From: Vreelandella zhanjiangensis DSM 21076
GTDB taxonomy: Bacteria > Pseudomonadota > Gammaproteobacteria > Pseudomonadales > Halomonadaceae
Direction of reading: 5' to 3'
Length of the DNA stretch: 64,000 nt
NCBI RefSeq assembly: GCF_000377665.1
Contig: NZ_KB898649.1
Location: 310,001-374,000 of the forward strand
This document shows, one piece after another, positions 42,101 to 50,005 of this stretch; positions within the stretch are counted from its first letter, which is position 1, and each line of letters opens with the position of its first letter. The position numbers and the translations under genes were made by a program. Under the pieces are notes generated by a model. It did no database searches and was not told the DNA's origin. It saw only the letters and a program-made list of their open reading frames with translations.

Positions 42101-44374
42101 GTTAAAGTCGAATACAATCTGATCGATATTGGGGCCGTTAGCCACACCACCGTTGGCCGCCGTGGGAATCGTCAGCGTTAAGGTATTGGCGCCCTCTTCA
42201 AGCGTTACCTGTATTTCCTGCTCAAGCCACGCATCCCAAGGGTCGTTGACGCCATCATCCAGAGCATTGGTAAAGGCAACCTGGGATTGCCCTGCGCCAT
42301 TAACCGCCAGATCCAATGGCCGAGGCGCGGTTCCACCGTTGGCATAGCGAATGGTGGCGGTGTAGGTGCCAGCGGCGGGCGCATCAATATTAAACGTGAT
42401 TTGGTCGCCCGCATCGGCGCCGAAATCCATATAGGCGCCGCCTACCGCACCTTCCCGATAGTTACCAAAGTCATCGGGATTGTTCGCATCCACCGTACGT
42501 GTCACGGCCCCTTGGGCGGTGCCACCCACGTCGGTCACGATCGCGTCCTCACCTTGCACAGTAAACGACTCGATCACGTCGTTGGTGTCATCTTCACTTA
42601 CGCTACCGGTAGCCGTGGCCGCAGCGCTGTCGATAGCGAAGCCGTCACCCGTGGCGCCGGTAAGCGTAATCTCGACCGTCTCAGTGCCATTGTCTTCAGC
42701 ATCATTGGCTACATCGACTGTGAGGGTAGCCACTCCGTCGGTAAAGGTGACCGTGCGGGTCTCGGAACTGCCGTCAATGTCGAGGGCCAGTTCCACATCG
42801 CCGCTGAAAGCCTCTGAAGTACTCAAGGCGAAGTTAAGCGTAGTAACACCTTCATCACCGCTCTCAACGACTGGATCAGCGTCAGCGATGCTTATTAGAA
42901 TGGTCGAGGCTGGCGGAGCAGCTTCCAACAACGCCACCTCGATCTTATCAATATTAGGGCCGTTGGCACCGCCCCCCAGACGCAGGGTGTTACTACCGGC
43001 ATCCAGCGTGATCTCAAGGGTTTCGGTGGACCAGCCTTCCCATTCGGTCTGGCGAGTCGGATTCCCACTAGTGGGTGCTGCCGGTTGGTTGGCCGTCGGC
43101 ACATCACTGACGTCATCCGGATAGTAGCCGGGCTCCGCCGTTGCGGCGAAATTAAAAGTACCTAATGGCGTAGTCGAACCAGCATCAACCAGGGAAAGAT
43201 CCAACGGGCGACCGGAGCTACTTGCATAGGTCACCGTGACGCTGTAAGTGCCTGCGGTAGCGACATCCAGCGTGAACTCACCGTAAGCATTGGCATTGTT
43301 CAAGGCCCAATCAAGATAGCTTGCGCCCTCGGCACCCACCCGGAAAGTTTCGCTGCCGCTCGTAAAATCGGCAATATTGTCGACGGTCACTACCCGGTTG
43401 GTTGCACTGTTGTCGTTATCAACCGTTGGAGAAAGCACCAGGTCTTCCCCCTGAATCACATAGACGTCGGGATTCGGCGCGCGCACTTCCAGATAGTCGA
43501 CGTTGGGCCCGCTGGCGCCGTTGGACGTAAAGGTGACTGTGTTTTCACCGGCCTCAAGCTGCACGCGAACGGTACGCTCGCCGAATTCGCTAAAATCAGC
43601 TGAAGTGGCATTCAGCGTGGTGCTGGGAAGATCGAACATGCGATCCACCAGCTCGCCGTTAACGTCCAAGCGCAAGGGGCGGTTTCGATCAGAGCCGTCA
43701 TCATTCTGACTAAGCGCATAGCCCAGCCCTAACTCGTACTCTCCCGCTTCGGCAACGCTGAATGTGAACGTCAGCGTCTCACCGCCGTTGATACCATCGC
43801 CATAGTCTACATAAGCCTGGCCATCGGCATTGACGGCATTCGGCTGCAGAACGGGGTCGCTGACCACGTTAATGCCAGGACCCGAAATGGCCGCCCAGGC
43901 GCCGTCACTCGCATCAACATCTTCGGCCTGTATGCGCAGTGGCGAGAAAGTGTCGGGCGTTACGGCCAAAGCGGCCATCGGGCTTTCATCCGCCTGTAAC
44001 AACACTGTTTCAGAGGCAGCCTGCTCAATGGGCTCACTCTCTGCCGCCACATCAACCTCAATGTCCATATCCGAGCCGGGCAACACCTGACCAGACGCAT
44101 CCAACGCTTCCAGGCGAAGCTTTAACATTCCTAGGGCAGGCGTGGGTAAATCCTCAAAAACAAAGGGGCGCTCCACGCTCTCAAATGTTGCAATCTCGTT
44201 GTGGCCATCTTCCCAGACCATCCTGAGCGAATGGATAGACGATTCCCAAGAAGAAGCATATGGCGTTACGTGGAGTTGGTTGTCATGGAAGGTATCCCTG
44301 CTAAAGCGACCTCCTTCATTAATGGAACTCAGCAGAGTGTTCGCTTGGCCGGCAACAAATGACATTGAATACAT
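33131..44374 (-). CDS. Giant modular secreted protein with CBM-like repeats and sugar-dehydrogenase propeller
   Basis: A 3747-residue acidic protein with no signal peptide and almost no cysteine, divergent from a type I exporter that probably secretes it. Approximate modules: CBM-like with a G-P-N-I-D-x-L/I motif at 148-298, 302-483, 600-757, 765-920, 1796-1969 and 1976-2102; Calx-beta 488-605; malectin-like 931-1129; SbsA-type Ig 1140-1279; sugar/sorbosone-dehydrogenase propeller 1287-1775 (His1431 in G-D-H-V-T-N); HYDIN/choice-of-anchor-D 2239-2359 and 2579-2692, each followed by a shared unknown domain (2369-2575, 2695-2899); thrombospondin-3-like Asp-rich 2906-2934; CBM6-like 2939-3099, 3106-3266, 3370-3529 and 3531-3696 with an Ig domain at 3272-3366. 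The tail (3697-3747) may hold the secretion signal. An AAGGGG ribosome site precedes the ATG. A surface polysaccharide-binding or adhesive role is inference. Confidence 0.9.
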   Translation of the reverse strand: MYSMSFVAGQANTLLSSINEGGRFSRDTFHDNQLHVTPYASSWESSIHSLRMVWEDGHNEIATFESVERPFVFEDLPTPALGMLKLRLEALDASGQVLPGSDMDIEVDVAAESEPIEQAASETVLLQADESPMAALAVTPDTFSPLRIQAEDVDASDGAWAAISGPGINVVSDPVLQPNAVNADGQAYVDYGDGINGGETLTFTFSVAEAGEYELGLGYALSQNDDGSDRNRPLRLDVNGELVDRMFDLPSTTLNATSADFSEFGERTVRVQLEAGENTVTFTSNGASGPNVDYLEVRAPNPDVYVIQGEDLVLSPTVDNDNSATNRVVTVDNIADFTSGSETFRVGAEGASYLDWALNNANAYGEFTLDVATAGTYSVTVTYASSSGRPLDLSLVDAGSTTPLGTFNFAATAEPGYYPDDVSDVPTANQPAAPTSGNPTRQTEWEGWSTETLEITLDAGSNTLRLGGGANGPNIDKIEVALLEAAPPASTILISIADADPVVESGDEGVTTLNFALSTSEAFSGDVELALDIDGSSETRTVTFTDGVATLTVDVANDAEDNGTETVEITLTGATGDGFAIDSAAATATGSVSEDDTNDVIESFTVQGEDAIVTDVGGTAQGAVTRTVDANNPDDFGNYREGAVGGAYMDFGADAGDQITFNIDAPAAGTYTATIRYANGGTAPRPLDLAVNGAGQSQVAFTNALDDGVNDPWDAWLEQEIQVTLEEGANTLTLTIPTAANGGVANGPNIDQIVFDFNDGETPPAPFAFDIQGEALTIDDDEPTPDTLVRDASNPETNEAAGPDGLWDGYTGTGYLDMGNEVGDAAFFDVAVEAAGTYTLTVRYANAGGNGADRPMDILVGGASQGSIAFAATGVDAAGWQNWTVAEIEVELAAGNNTIRLENLTAAGPNIDSLSVTREGVAPPPVVEPVDRFSVKINFQPEGVAVPEGYIADHGKAFGTQSVTIDGQTYQYGWVTEASIYDSEPGTTPLDISELTSVAVNDRTDDIAGLDPRQGTYAHFDQPGSNYVRAGWEIELADGYYEVTISIGDTSGPYDSRNVLNAEGELFNDPFTPFRPDDFPADSNPADDTDGVRSDLVTRIVQVTDGRLTLDSMGLDNENTEIQYIEIQSLPDLTPDDDRAAPEDYAFFTDARAIAGVGQNEVEFDLDPEDGAIPTGVDPSSDIFVGISVVDGRGGALLESLNDGSVKLFETVTGEEVSFNVNTTGGFDSLTISPSGMLKPFTSYTLVIDGFQDRGPNDDASAPTREFQKYTNTFVTGETPEVVPRDVAFNDVVELNGAADNAFGFTSLEITSDGSTMYVATIGGQILRFDIDPSDGSLVNRQELSLPSDYFFEAGAESGNDRRGIIGLTVDPTDSNVLWITDNYPIPLNGRDNGVPEFSGRVTKITLDGGSDFSGVAEPYITGLPRSNGDHVTNSLEFRANPDYDAATNPDVPTHLLYLIQGSNSAMGEPDSAWGNRPERLLNAAVMEIDPTRDAPPGGFDVSTEPVPNNGQNTRYNDPDGHPKDDPIPMGNGEFLVFDERGVATVQDADGNVLQSFYDPYAEDAVLTIFATGARNAYDLVWHSNGFLYVPTNGSAAGGNVPDDPSTPENERYTNVEKQDDYLFKIVEGGYYGHPNPLRDEYIMNGGNPTGGSDPNQVDRYPVGTNPEGTYDISGVYSLGENRSPNGAVEYTSGVFGGNLQGNVLFTEYSGGDDIRSITLDANGNVIGDDVLRDPNGNVISYVDPLDIIENPVTGQLYVLTLNRGNGQSQIIRLDPAPGGVVDPVDPEPGDLESLLIIQAEDKTPDDGTAVTIATGAGAQIQIRDASNPETTQGLPNGLRPGSFGVDGNTNDNDGVLGGYADFGSTNVDFLTFTFDLSAAQAGDSVLRLRYANGGDANRPLEVFVNNISVGVFDFSPPPGLTSDAAWAEWLTEDVAATLVSGQNTVRLQATANTGPNIDQLEILRAEPDTTPDVTQYEAESATLNGPLVVLSSNDDRNASGDGFVDFDGTGDQTISWTIDVSEAGSYDIGFRYALGATKADRPLGLTINGVDLGQLNFEGQSNAAEDNWFFQNTLVTLQAGSNTITLTAPNAVGPNIDLLQVPNAPTDNFVPLYADVSDGARIELESGDSARTINELTADFYFTVDADGLYRLDLAANAGGDDGQGLTLTLNGQAVKVLAYPGVGEAGEEGVYVELKAGVEYNLRAVSTADGADDLDYLDVMPVSGNDNADIAVQSGDAAYFSDRLHFSYLENNSASNPNRDFKESATVTISNTGSDVLEILDADIEGPFVLENPSIFEDMTLAAGESLEVTVLFDRASYTAPTNDAGDGVFEGRIRLVTNDADSPVAEIHMAGFWQARDEGGWEPNVNEVWEVFGFGNRIDGLTTVGGGENSVLNDFDLYRPVNDDEVMSRYWALADGAGEAKITQLAAYHGDGGATLGIHNPGNKNQDIIFSNHAGDNNQSLLPVKSNGQFATASFSLADIPGSWAGQGVFGIEVANLSTDPSLNPQGGGTPPADAEGIERGYTVRMFRALDANGNVIPNTYLGIMDYTGINYDYNDNMFLIEGVTPVTGGELTVINNDGVPSNDRLVMSRIENPANAAQMVHDEVTITLRNDGFENLDVESIEVSDTTLFELTQAFSAVTLEPGEAIDVTVRFIANDPNDASLYEASLIINSSDADEGEKVIQLAGLAQNQSESGQEPLVQEIINAFGYTTNVAEGQMNKGGLVEANGDEILAPYFQRAEGSSPIKITQLAAYHTQGDVARLFIHDVDSRNRDEILAHDEADGQTLLPRTLNNGNQLTTTTLDRDAPFGFFAEISGRQGYISWSDPDANLYEDTVDAIGNPGTNLNWDASDGHLIRVYIAKDAAGNVIPDTYIVIQDYAGVNYDYNDNIFLVENVTPYDPTGAEDADGNGRVDLYDDDNNDGVPNFLDNPEPIGQTAFNASETAWVVGSEGLALEAKLYDNGGQGVAYNDTTPGHQGAPFRSDEAVDISIGTEALGYIANGEWVEYTLNVETAGTYTLSFSTSATSGGKTITAAFEQDGEFYTPSQVQNLPNTGSFTSFQTVGPLTFELEEGEQVLRLTFNGGQLDLASFNLDFVAPADDGQSAYNDTQTAWEVGADGLTLEARFYDNGGQGVAYNDSDAAHQGSSFRSDEAVDISTPSQAIGFIENGEWVEYTINVAEDGVYDLGFLTSMASTNSAARSITASFAKGDTPYVTASPVGVSPTGSWTTFTPTATTQVALEAGEQVLRLTFNGGSMDLASFNLAPVDQTPANQAPVVEAGIDDVILVEGDAISFSLPADAFIDADGDSLTYTASGLPSGISMSSDGIFSGTATAAGSFDIIVTASDGQASVQTGFTLAVEEAPVDDGQRAFTPNGEAWLVGGNFSLKAANYDEGGQGVAYNDADDYQIGTEMRPGDGVDIVGNGDAIGWVDEGEWVEYTLNIQQAGVYDMSFLSALGEAGGSQRSITATFTQGDGTPYASSGPVAVSPTGGWSNFQPTDASQVALEAGEQVLRLTFNGGSMDLASFTLSRDGQQAFNAEGTPWLVDANEGLTLDAVNYDEGGQGVAYNDADAYQIGTDVRPGDGVDIVGEGEAVGWVDEGEWLEYTINVEQAGSHTLSFVTASPDDGRTITAAVEQNGGFYEQASGSVPNSGDWGVYVDGPSLTLDLEEGVQVLRITFNGGSMDLASFQITRDAGAESASASNMGMMMAMASEANDASYLDEEVAALSDDVSISGVQEDAQGALM

Positions 44375-44377
44375 GGT

Positions 44378-44437
44378 CTACCCCTTGGCTTTAATTATTT
44401 TTATAAGCGCACTCGATATGCACTTATGAGCACCCAT
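44378..44437 (-). CDS. Possible 19-codon leader ORF before the giant gene
   Basis: An ATG at 44437 with an AAAGGA ribosome site 7 bases upstream starts a 19-codon frame. Its TAG stop (44380-44378) overlaps the giant gene's AAGGGGTAG ribosome site, and only 3 bases separate the stop from the giant ATG. The peptide is small and basic (several Lys). The geometry is that of a translationally coupled leader. No similarity is recognisable. Confidence 0.4.
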   Translation of the reverse strand: MGAHKCISSALIKIIKAKG

Positions 44438-45006
44438 TAACCGTTCCTTTTCTTAGCAAGCTTGTGAGCGTAAAGCGCGCGTCTAGTATTAACCGTGCTG
44501 AGAAGAGAGCTGGCTATTCGAGAGTCTAACCGGGCTTTCTAGAGTGACAAGCTGGGGTATTTGACATACTTATTTACCAGAAAAGCACTTAAAAATAAGT
44601 AAATATCTTTTTTAAAACTCTTTAAAATCAATATATTAAAAAAAATACATAATTAAACCTAACTCTATACGAATGAAACATCAGATTAAAAATAAGCGGT
44701 TTTAATTACCAAAATAGTCTTATCGCTTCGTAAAAAATTGTGCAGGATAAAAAAACAAATAATTAGTATTCAAAACAAATAAAACTAAAAAATTGGTCAC
44801 TTGATTTTAAAACAAACCTGATACGCTGATTAACAACTCAATAATAAAAATATTCAAAATCAGACACACAAAATACCTTGGTAAATTTAGCCAACAGGCG
44901 ATTAGCGTCTCAAGCCAATCCTGCTCATAGACTCGCAAGATTAACCTTGCCGTTGTCGTGAAACGGGGCCGCAAGAGCAATTACAACAATGCCCTGGAGC
45001 TAGGCC
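44438..45006. other. AT-rich divergent intergenic region
   Basis: This is the only gap over 500 bp. Bases 44581-44880 contain 67 G/C out of 300 by hand count (22%), far below the flanking genes. It must hold promoters for the giant gene (minus) and the exporter genes (plus). I see a perfect TTGACA at 44561-44566 without a good -10, but no clear full sigma70 promoter and no ORF of note. The exporter start has GGAG 7 bases upstream. AT-rich DNA of this kind often binds nucleoid silencers such as H-NS/MvaT, which is inference. Confidence 0.75.
44567..44601. promoter_or_regulatory. 9-bp inverted repeat in the exporter/giant-gene spacer
   Basis: TACTTATTT (44567-44575) and AAATAAGTA (44593-44601) are perfect reverse complements separated by 17 bases. 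The left arm abuts a TTGACA hexamer. Spacing of about 26 bp centre to centre would suit a dimeric regulator or a pair of half-sites. Confidence 0.4.
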
Positions 45007-46776
45007 ATGTCGAAGCTATATAAAGACTCAGACCTTAAGAAGGTGCTGAATACCTGTCGGCGCAGCTTTATCTACGTTGGGCTGTTCAGTTTGTTTATCA
45101 ACTTACTGATGCTGGTTCCACCACTCTATATGCTGCAGGTCTACGACCGGGTTATTACCACGCGCAGCCAGGAAACGCTGCTGATGCTGACTCTGGTCGT
45201 GGTGTTCCTGTTTGTGGTCATGGGCGGGTTGGAATTAATGCGCTCTCGAATCCTGGTGCGGGTTGGCAACCGGCTTGATGTACTGATTAGTCAGCGGCTT
45301 TATTCCGCGATGTTCAAACGCACTCTGATGATGCCCGGTAAGCCTTCGGCTCAGCCGCTAAATGACCTTACAACGCTGCGCCAATTTCTTTCCGGCAACG
45401 GCCTGTTTGCCTTTTTCGACGCGCCCTGGGTGCCTATCTATATCGCCGTTCTGGCGATGTTTCATCCATGGTTCGGGCTTTTCGCCCTAGGCGCCGGGAT
45501 TATTCTGGCGGCATTGGCCGTTATCAACGAGATGATTACCAAATCGCTGTTAAACGACGCCAACAGCCAGCACGTACTCGCTCAGGACTTAGCTAACAGC
45601 AACCTTAGAAACGCTGAAGTGCTTCACGCCATGGGTATGCTGCCCGGCATCATGGGTCGCTGGAGCGCGCGGCATCGCGAGTATCTGGTTCTACAATCCA
45701 AAGCCAGCGACCGGGCCGGTTTGATAACCAACACTTCTAAAGTGCTCAGACTGATGTTCCAGTCGTTGATTCTAGGCTTGGGCGCTTATCTGGTACTGGC
45801 CGGCGACTTAACCCCCGGCATGATGATTGCCGGGTCTATCCTGATGGGACGCGCGCTGGCGCCTATTGATCAGATGATCAATGGTTGGAAGGGCTACTCC
45901 GGTGCCCGTACCGCACGCGCCCGCCTTGAAGAGCTGCTTCATACCATTCCAGCTGAAGAGCCGCGTATGCCGCTTCCCAAGCCCAAAGGGCGCCTCGTGC
46001 TAGAGGGCGTGACCGCAGCACCTCCCGGGCAGAAGTTAGCGACGCTACGCGATATCAACCTGGTGCTTGCCAAAGGAGAGCATCTGGCCGTCGTTGGCCA
46101 CAGCGCATCAGGCAAGACAACGCTGGCCCGCGTGGTACTTGGCATCTGGCCAAGCCAGTTTGGGTGTGTGCGCCTTGATGGCGCCGATATCACCCAGTGG
46201 AACCGCGCAGCGTTAGGCGCTCACATCGGTTATCTGCCCCAAGATATCGAGCTGTTCGACGGCACCATCTCTGAGAATATTGCCCGCTTCGATGAAGTAG
46301 ATGCCCAGGCGGTAGTGCTCGCGGCACAGCGGGCGGGTGTTCACGAAATGATTCTGGAGCAACCCAACGGGTACGACACGTGGTTATCCCATGGCGGAAA
46401 CGCTCTTTCGGCAGGCCAGCGCCAGCGCATCGGCCTGGCACGGGCGCTATATGGCCAGCCAGTGCTGATAGTACTGGATGAACCGGATGCCAACCTGGAC
46501 GAAGCGGGCGAACAATCGCTTGCCAACTGTTTGATCCGCCTACGCCAGGAGGGCACCACGGCACTGATCATTACCCACCGGTCACGCCTGCTGCATAACG
46601 TCGATAAGGTACTGGTGCTTAGAGAAGGCCAGATCTCTTCGCTCAAACCGCCTACTCGAATGGCGCCCGTCACCAAGATGACCGCCGATGGAAATCGCCC
46701 TGTGCAACCCCAGCGCGTGGCCGCCCTGAAACCCAGTGCACGCGGCCGTAATAGCAGCGAGGACACCCAGTCATGA
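45007..46776 (+). CDS. Type I secretion ABC exporter (PrtD/AprD type)
   Basis: An inner-membrane transporter that powers one-step secretion across both membranes, 589 residues. Six transmembrane helices occupy about 20-310 with the family's P-P-L-Y-M-L-Q-V-Y-D-R-V and D-A-P-W-V-P-I-Y. The nucleotide-binding domain has Walker A G-H-S-A-S-G-K-T (about 364-371), signature L-S-A-G-Q-R-Q-R and Walker B L-I-V-L-D-E-P-D-A-N-L-D. There is no N-terminal C39 peptidase domain, so cargo is not cleaved. It overlaps the adaptor gene by 4 bp and is divergent from the giant gene, its likely cargo. Confidence 0.93.
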   Translation: MSKLYKDSDLKKVLNTCRRSFIYVGLFSLFINLLMLVPPLYMLQVYDRVITTRSQETLLMLTLVVVFLFVVMGGLELMRSRILVRVGNRLDVLISQRLYSAMFKRTLMMPGKPSAQPLNDLTTLRQFLSGNGLFAFFDAPWVPIYIAVLAMFHPWFGLFALGAGIILAALAVINEMITKSLLNDANSQHVLAQDLANSNLRNAEVLHAMGMLPGIMGRWSARHREYLVLQSKASDRAGLITNTSKVLRLMFQSLILGLGAYLVLAGDLTPGMMIAGSILMGRALAPIDQMINGWKGYSGARTARARLEELLHTIPAEEPRMPLPKPKGRLVLEGVTAAPPGQKLATLRDINLVLAKGEHLAVVGHSASGKTTLARVVLGIWPSQFGCVRLDGADITQWNRAALGAHIGYLPQDIELFDGTISENIARFDEVDAQAVVLAAQRAGVHEMILEQPNGYDTWLSHGGNALSAGQRQRIGLARALYGQPVLIVLDEPDANLDEAGEQSLANCLIRLRQEGTTALIITHRSRLLHNVDKVLVLREGQISSLKPPTRMAPVTKMTADGNRPVQPQRVAALKPSARGRNSSEDTQS

Positions 46777-48113
46777 ATATGCAAAAGCCCCCAGGTTTCA
46801 GCATGCCGCAAGCGGCAAACGATGAGTTACCGCTGGAAGACAGGCGCTACCGACGGCTGGGTATCGCCATCCTCATTATTGCCGTGGGCGGTTTTGGCAG
46901 CTGGTCGGTATTCGCCAACCTGGCCGTCTCGGTGGTTGCGCCAGGCTCTGTCTCGGTCGAGAGCTTTACCAAGACGGTGCAGCATCTGGAAGGCGGTATC
47001 GTCGAGCGCATCCTGGTTGAGGACGGCGACCACGTTGAAGCGGGCGATGTCTTGATGGTGCTTGACGATACCCAGGCGCGCTCTCAGCTGCAGGTCACTC
47101 GTTCTAACTATCTGATTAGCCGGGCGACCGAAGTGCGCCTTCTGGCTGAGCTAAGCGATGCTGAGACGCTCAACTTTCCTGAGGAGCTGACCGCATCCGA
47201 AAACCCGCGGGTTCAAGAAGTAATGGATGTCCAGCGCCGTTTATTTGACTCCCGCCGCGAATCTTTATCCAGCACCCTGGCCTCGCTAGATGAGCAGATT
47301 GTGCAGATGAACGAGCAGATAGAAGGCTTGACCAATACTCAGAACATCAACCAACGGCGCATCAGTTCACTCGAAGGTGACGCTGCCAGCCACCGCCAAC
47401 TGTTTCAAAGAGGCATGATCAGCAGTCAGAGAATGCGCGAACTGGAACGTGAGAGCCTGGAGTACCAGAGTTTTAACGCTCAACATGCATCTGAAGTTGC
47501 CCGCCTGCATTCTCAAATCAGCGAGAACGCGCTGCAAAGGCAGGTTCGCCTGCAGGAGTTTCAGCAACAGGTAGGCGAGGCGCTACGCCAGACCCAGACC
47601 GAAGTTGCCGATGCTGAAGAGCGTCTGAGTGCGCTTCTGGATAAGGTAAACCGCACCCAGGTACTGGCGCCGGTTTCCGGCACGGTGGTAGGCCTGATGG
47701 TGCATACGCTGGGAGGCGTTATCCGCTCTGGCGACCCGCTGCTTGATATTGTGCCGACTAATGTCGGCTTCATTATTGAGGCCAAAGTGGCTGACCATGA
47801 TGTCGATCACCTTTACATAGGTCAGCCGGCGGAAATTCGCTTCAGCGCTTTCAACCAGCGTTTATCCAATGTCATCGACGGCGAAGTTATCCACGTAAGC
47901 GCCAACAGCTTCGAGGATGAGGCTACCCGGGCACGTTATTACAAGGTCCGCTTGCGTGTGACCAGCGCCGGTGAAGAAAACATGACCGAGTCCATGAAGC
48001 TACTCGCCGGTATGCCTGCTGAGGTGATGCTACGAACGGGGGAAAGAAGTTTTTCCAGCTACATCGCAAAACCTTTGACCGACATGCTGGCCCGTGCCAT
48101 TCGTGAAGATTAA
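46773..48113 (+). CDS. Type I secretion membrane-fusion protein (HlyD/PrtE type)
   Basis: A 446-residue periplasmic adaptor anchored by one helix (about 30-50). It has a biotinyl-lipoyl-like first half (H-L-E-G-G-I-V-E-R-I-L-V-E-D-G-D-H-V near 77), a long coiled coil (about 150-300), a second lipoyl half (V-L-A-P-V-S-G-T-V-V-G-L) and a C-terminal beta domain. It links the ABC exporter to an outer-membrane TolC-type channel. No TolC gene is present here. The start overlaps the exporter stop (ATGA). Confidence 0.93.
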   Translation: MNMQKPPGFSMPQAANDELPLEDRRYRRLGIAILIIAVGGFGSWSVFANLAVSVVAPGSVSVESFTKTVQHLEGGIVERILVEDGDHVEAGDVLMVLDDTQARSQLQVTRSNYLISRATEVRLLAELSDAETLNFPEELTASENPRVQEVMDVQRRLFDSRRESLSSTLASLDEQIVQMNEQIEGLTNTQNINQRRISSLEGDAASHRQLFQRGMISSQRMRELERESLEYQSFNAQHASEVARLHSQISENALQRQVRLQEFQQQVGEALRQTQTEVADAEERLSALLDKVNRTQVLAPVSGTVVGLMVHTLGGVIRSGDPLLDIVPTNVGFIIEAKVADHDVDHLYIGQPAEIRFSAFNQRLSNVIDGEVIHVSANSFEDEATRARYYKVRLRVTSAGEENMTESMKLLAGMPAEVMLRTGERSFSSYIAKPLTDMLARAIRED

Positions 48114-48255
48114 GCGATAACCCAGCCGAGGCGGCATATCTAGAAGCGCACTTCCGCCTCGCGCTTTCTTACAAACTGGCTGGCTTTTTCGGCAGTGGCT
48201 GTTCTCTACCGTTTGCGATACGGTCTATCATATTATCCGCTGCGTAGAGACCACT

Positions 48256-48726
48256 ATGGCTGAAAGCAAGAAACTGCTGATCATTGCCCACGCGCCCTCT
48301 GAGAACACTCAAAAGATGTTGGAGGCCGTGATTAATGGCGCATCCAATCCCGACGTAGAAAACGTGGAAGTACGCTCTCTTACCCCGCTTGAAACACAGC
48401 CTGACGACATCAATGCCGCTAGCGCCATTATCCTGGGCACGACTGAAAACCTGGGCTATATGGCGGGTTTGATGAAAGATGTGTTTGATCGGTGCTACTA
48501 CCCGTGCCTGGATAAAACCGAGGGCTTGCCGTTCGCGTTTTACGTTCGGGCTGGTCATGATGGCACCGGCACCCAGCGGGCCATTGAAAGCATTACCAAA
48601 GGATTGCGCTGGAGGCTGGTGCAAGACCCGCTTATTTGTCGGGGAGACTTTCAAGCAGGATTCATTGACCAGTGCGAGGAGCTGGGACTGGCAATGGCGG
48701 CCAGCCTGGAAGCAGGTATTATCTGA
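48256..48726 (+). CDS. Flavodoxin-like / FMN reductase-like protein
   Basis: A 156-residue cytoplasmic protein. The N-terminus K-K-L-L-I-I-A-H-A-P-S-E-N-T-Q is an FMN phosphate-binding loop, followed by A-I-I-L-G-T-T-E-N-L-G-Y-M-A-G-L-M-K-D-V-F-D, the flavodoxin/NADPH-dependent FMN reductase pattern. Reductase activity and partners are unknown. The ribosome site is poor. It converges on fadA. Confidence 0.82.
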   Translation: MAESKKLLIIAHAPSENTQKMLEAVINGASNPDVENVEVRSLTPLETQPDDINAASAIILGTTENLGYMAGLMKDVFDRCYYPCLDKTEGLPFAFYVRAGHDGTGTQRAIESITKGLRWRLVQDPLICRGDFQAGFIDQCEELGLAMAASLEAGII

Positions 48727-48742
48727 GCGCCTTATTCACAAA

Positions 48743-48766
48743 AAACGGCGCCCTAAGGCGCCGTTT
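48743..48766. terminator. Bidirectional terminator between flavodoxin gene and fadA
   Basis: A 10-bp perfect stem (AAACGGCGCC with GGCGCCGTTT) has a 4-base CTAA loop, with A-rich and T-rich flanks on the two sides. It serves the two convergent genes. Confidence 0.88.
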
Positions 48767-48802
48767 GTCTTTTCATGCCGTTTATTTACTACAAGCGCTC
48801 GC

Positions 48803-50005
<1,203 letters not shown>

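Noticed and set aside
44561..44600. Complete sigma70 promoter at TTGACA
   Set aside because: The -35 is perfect, but no acceptable -10 occurs at 16-18 bases, so it is not listed as a promoter.
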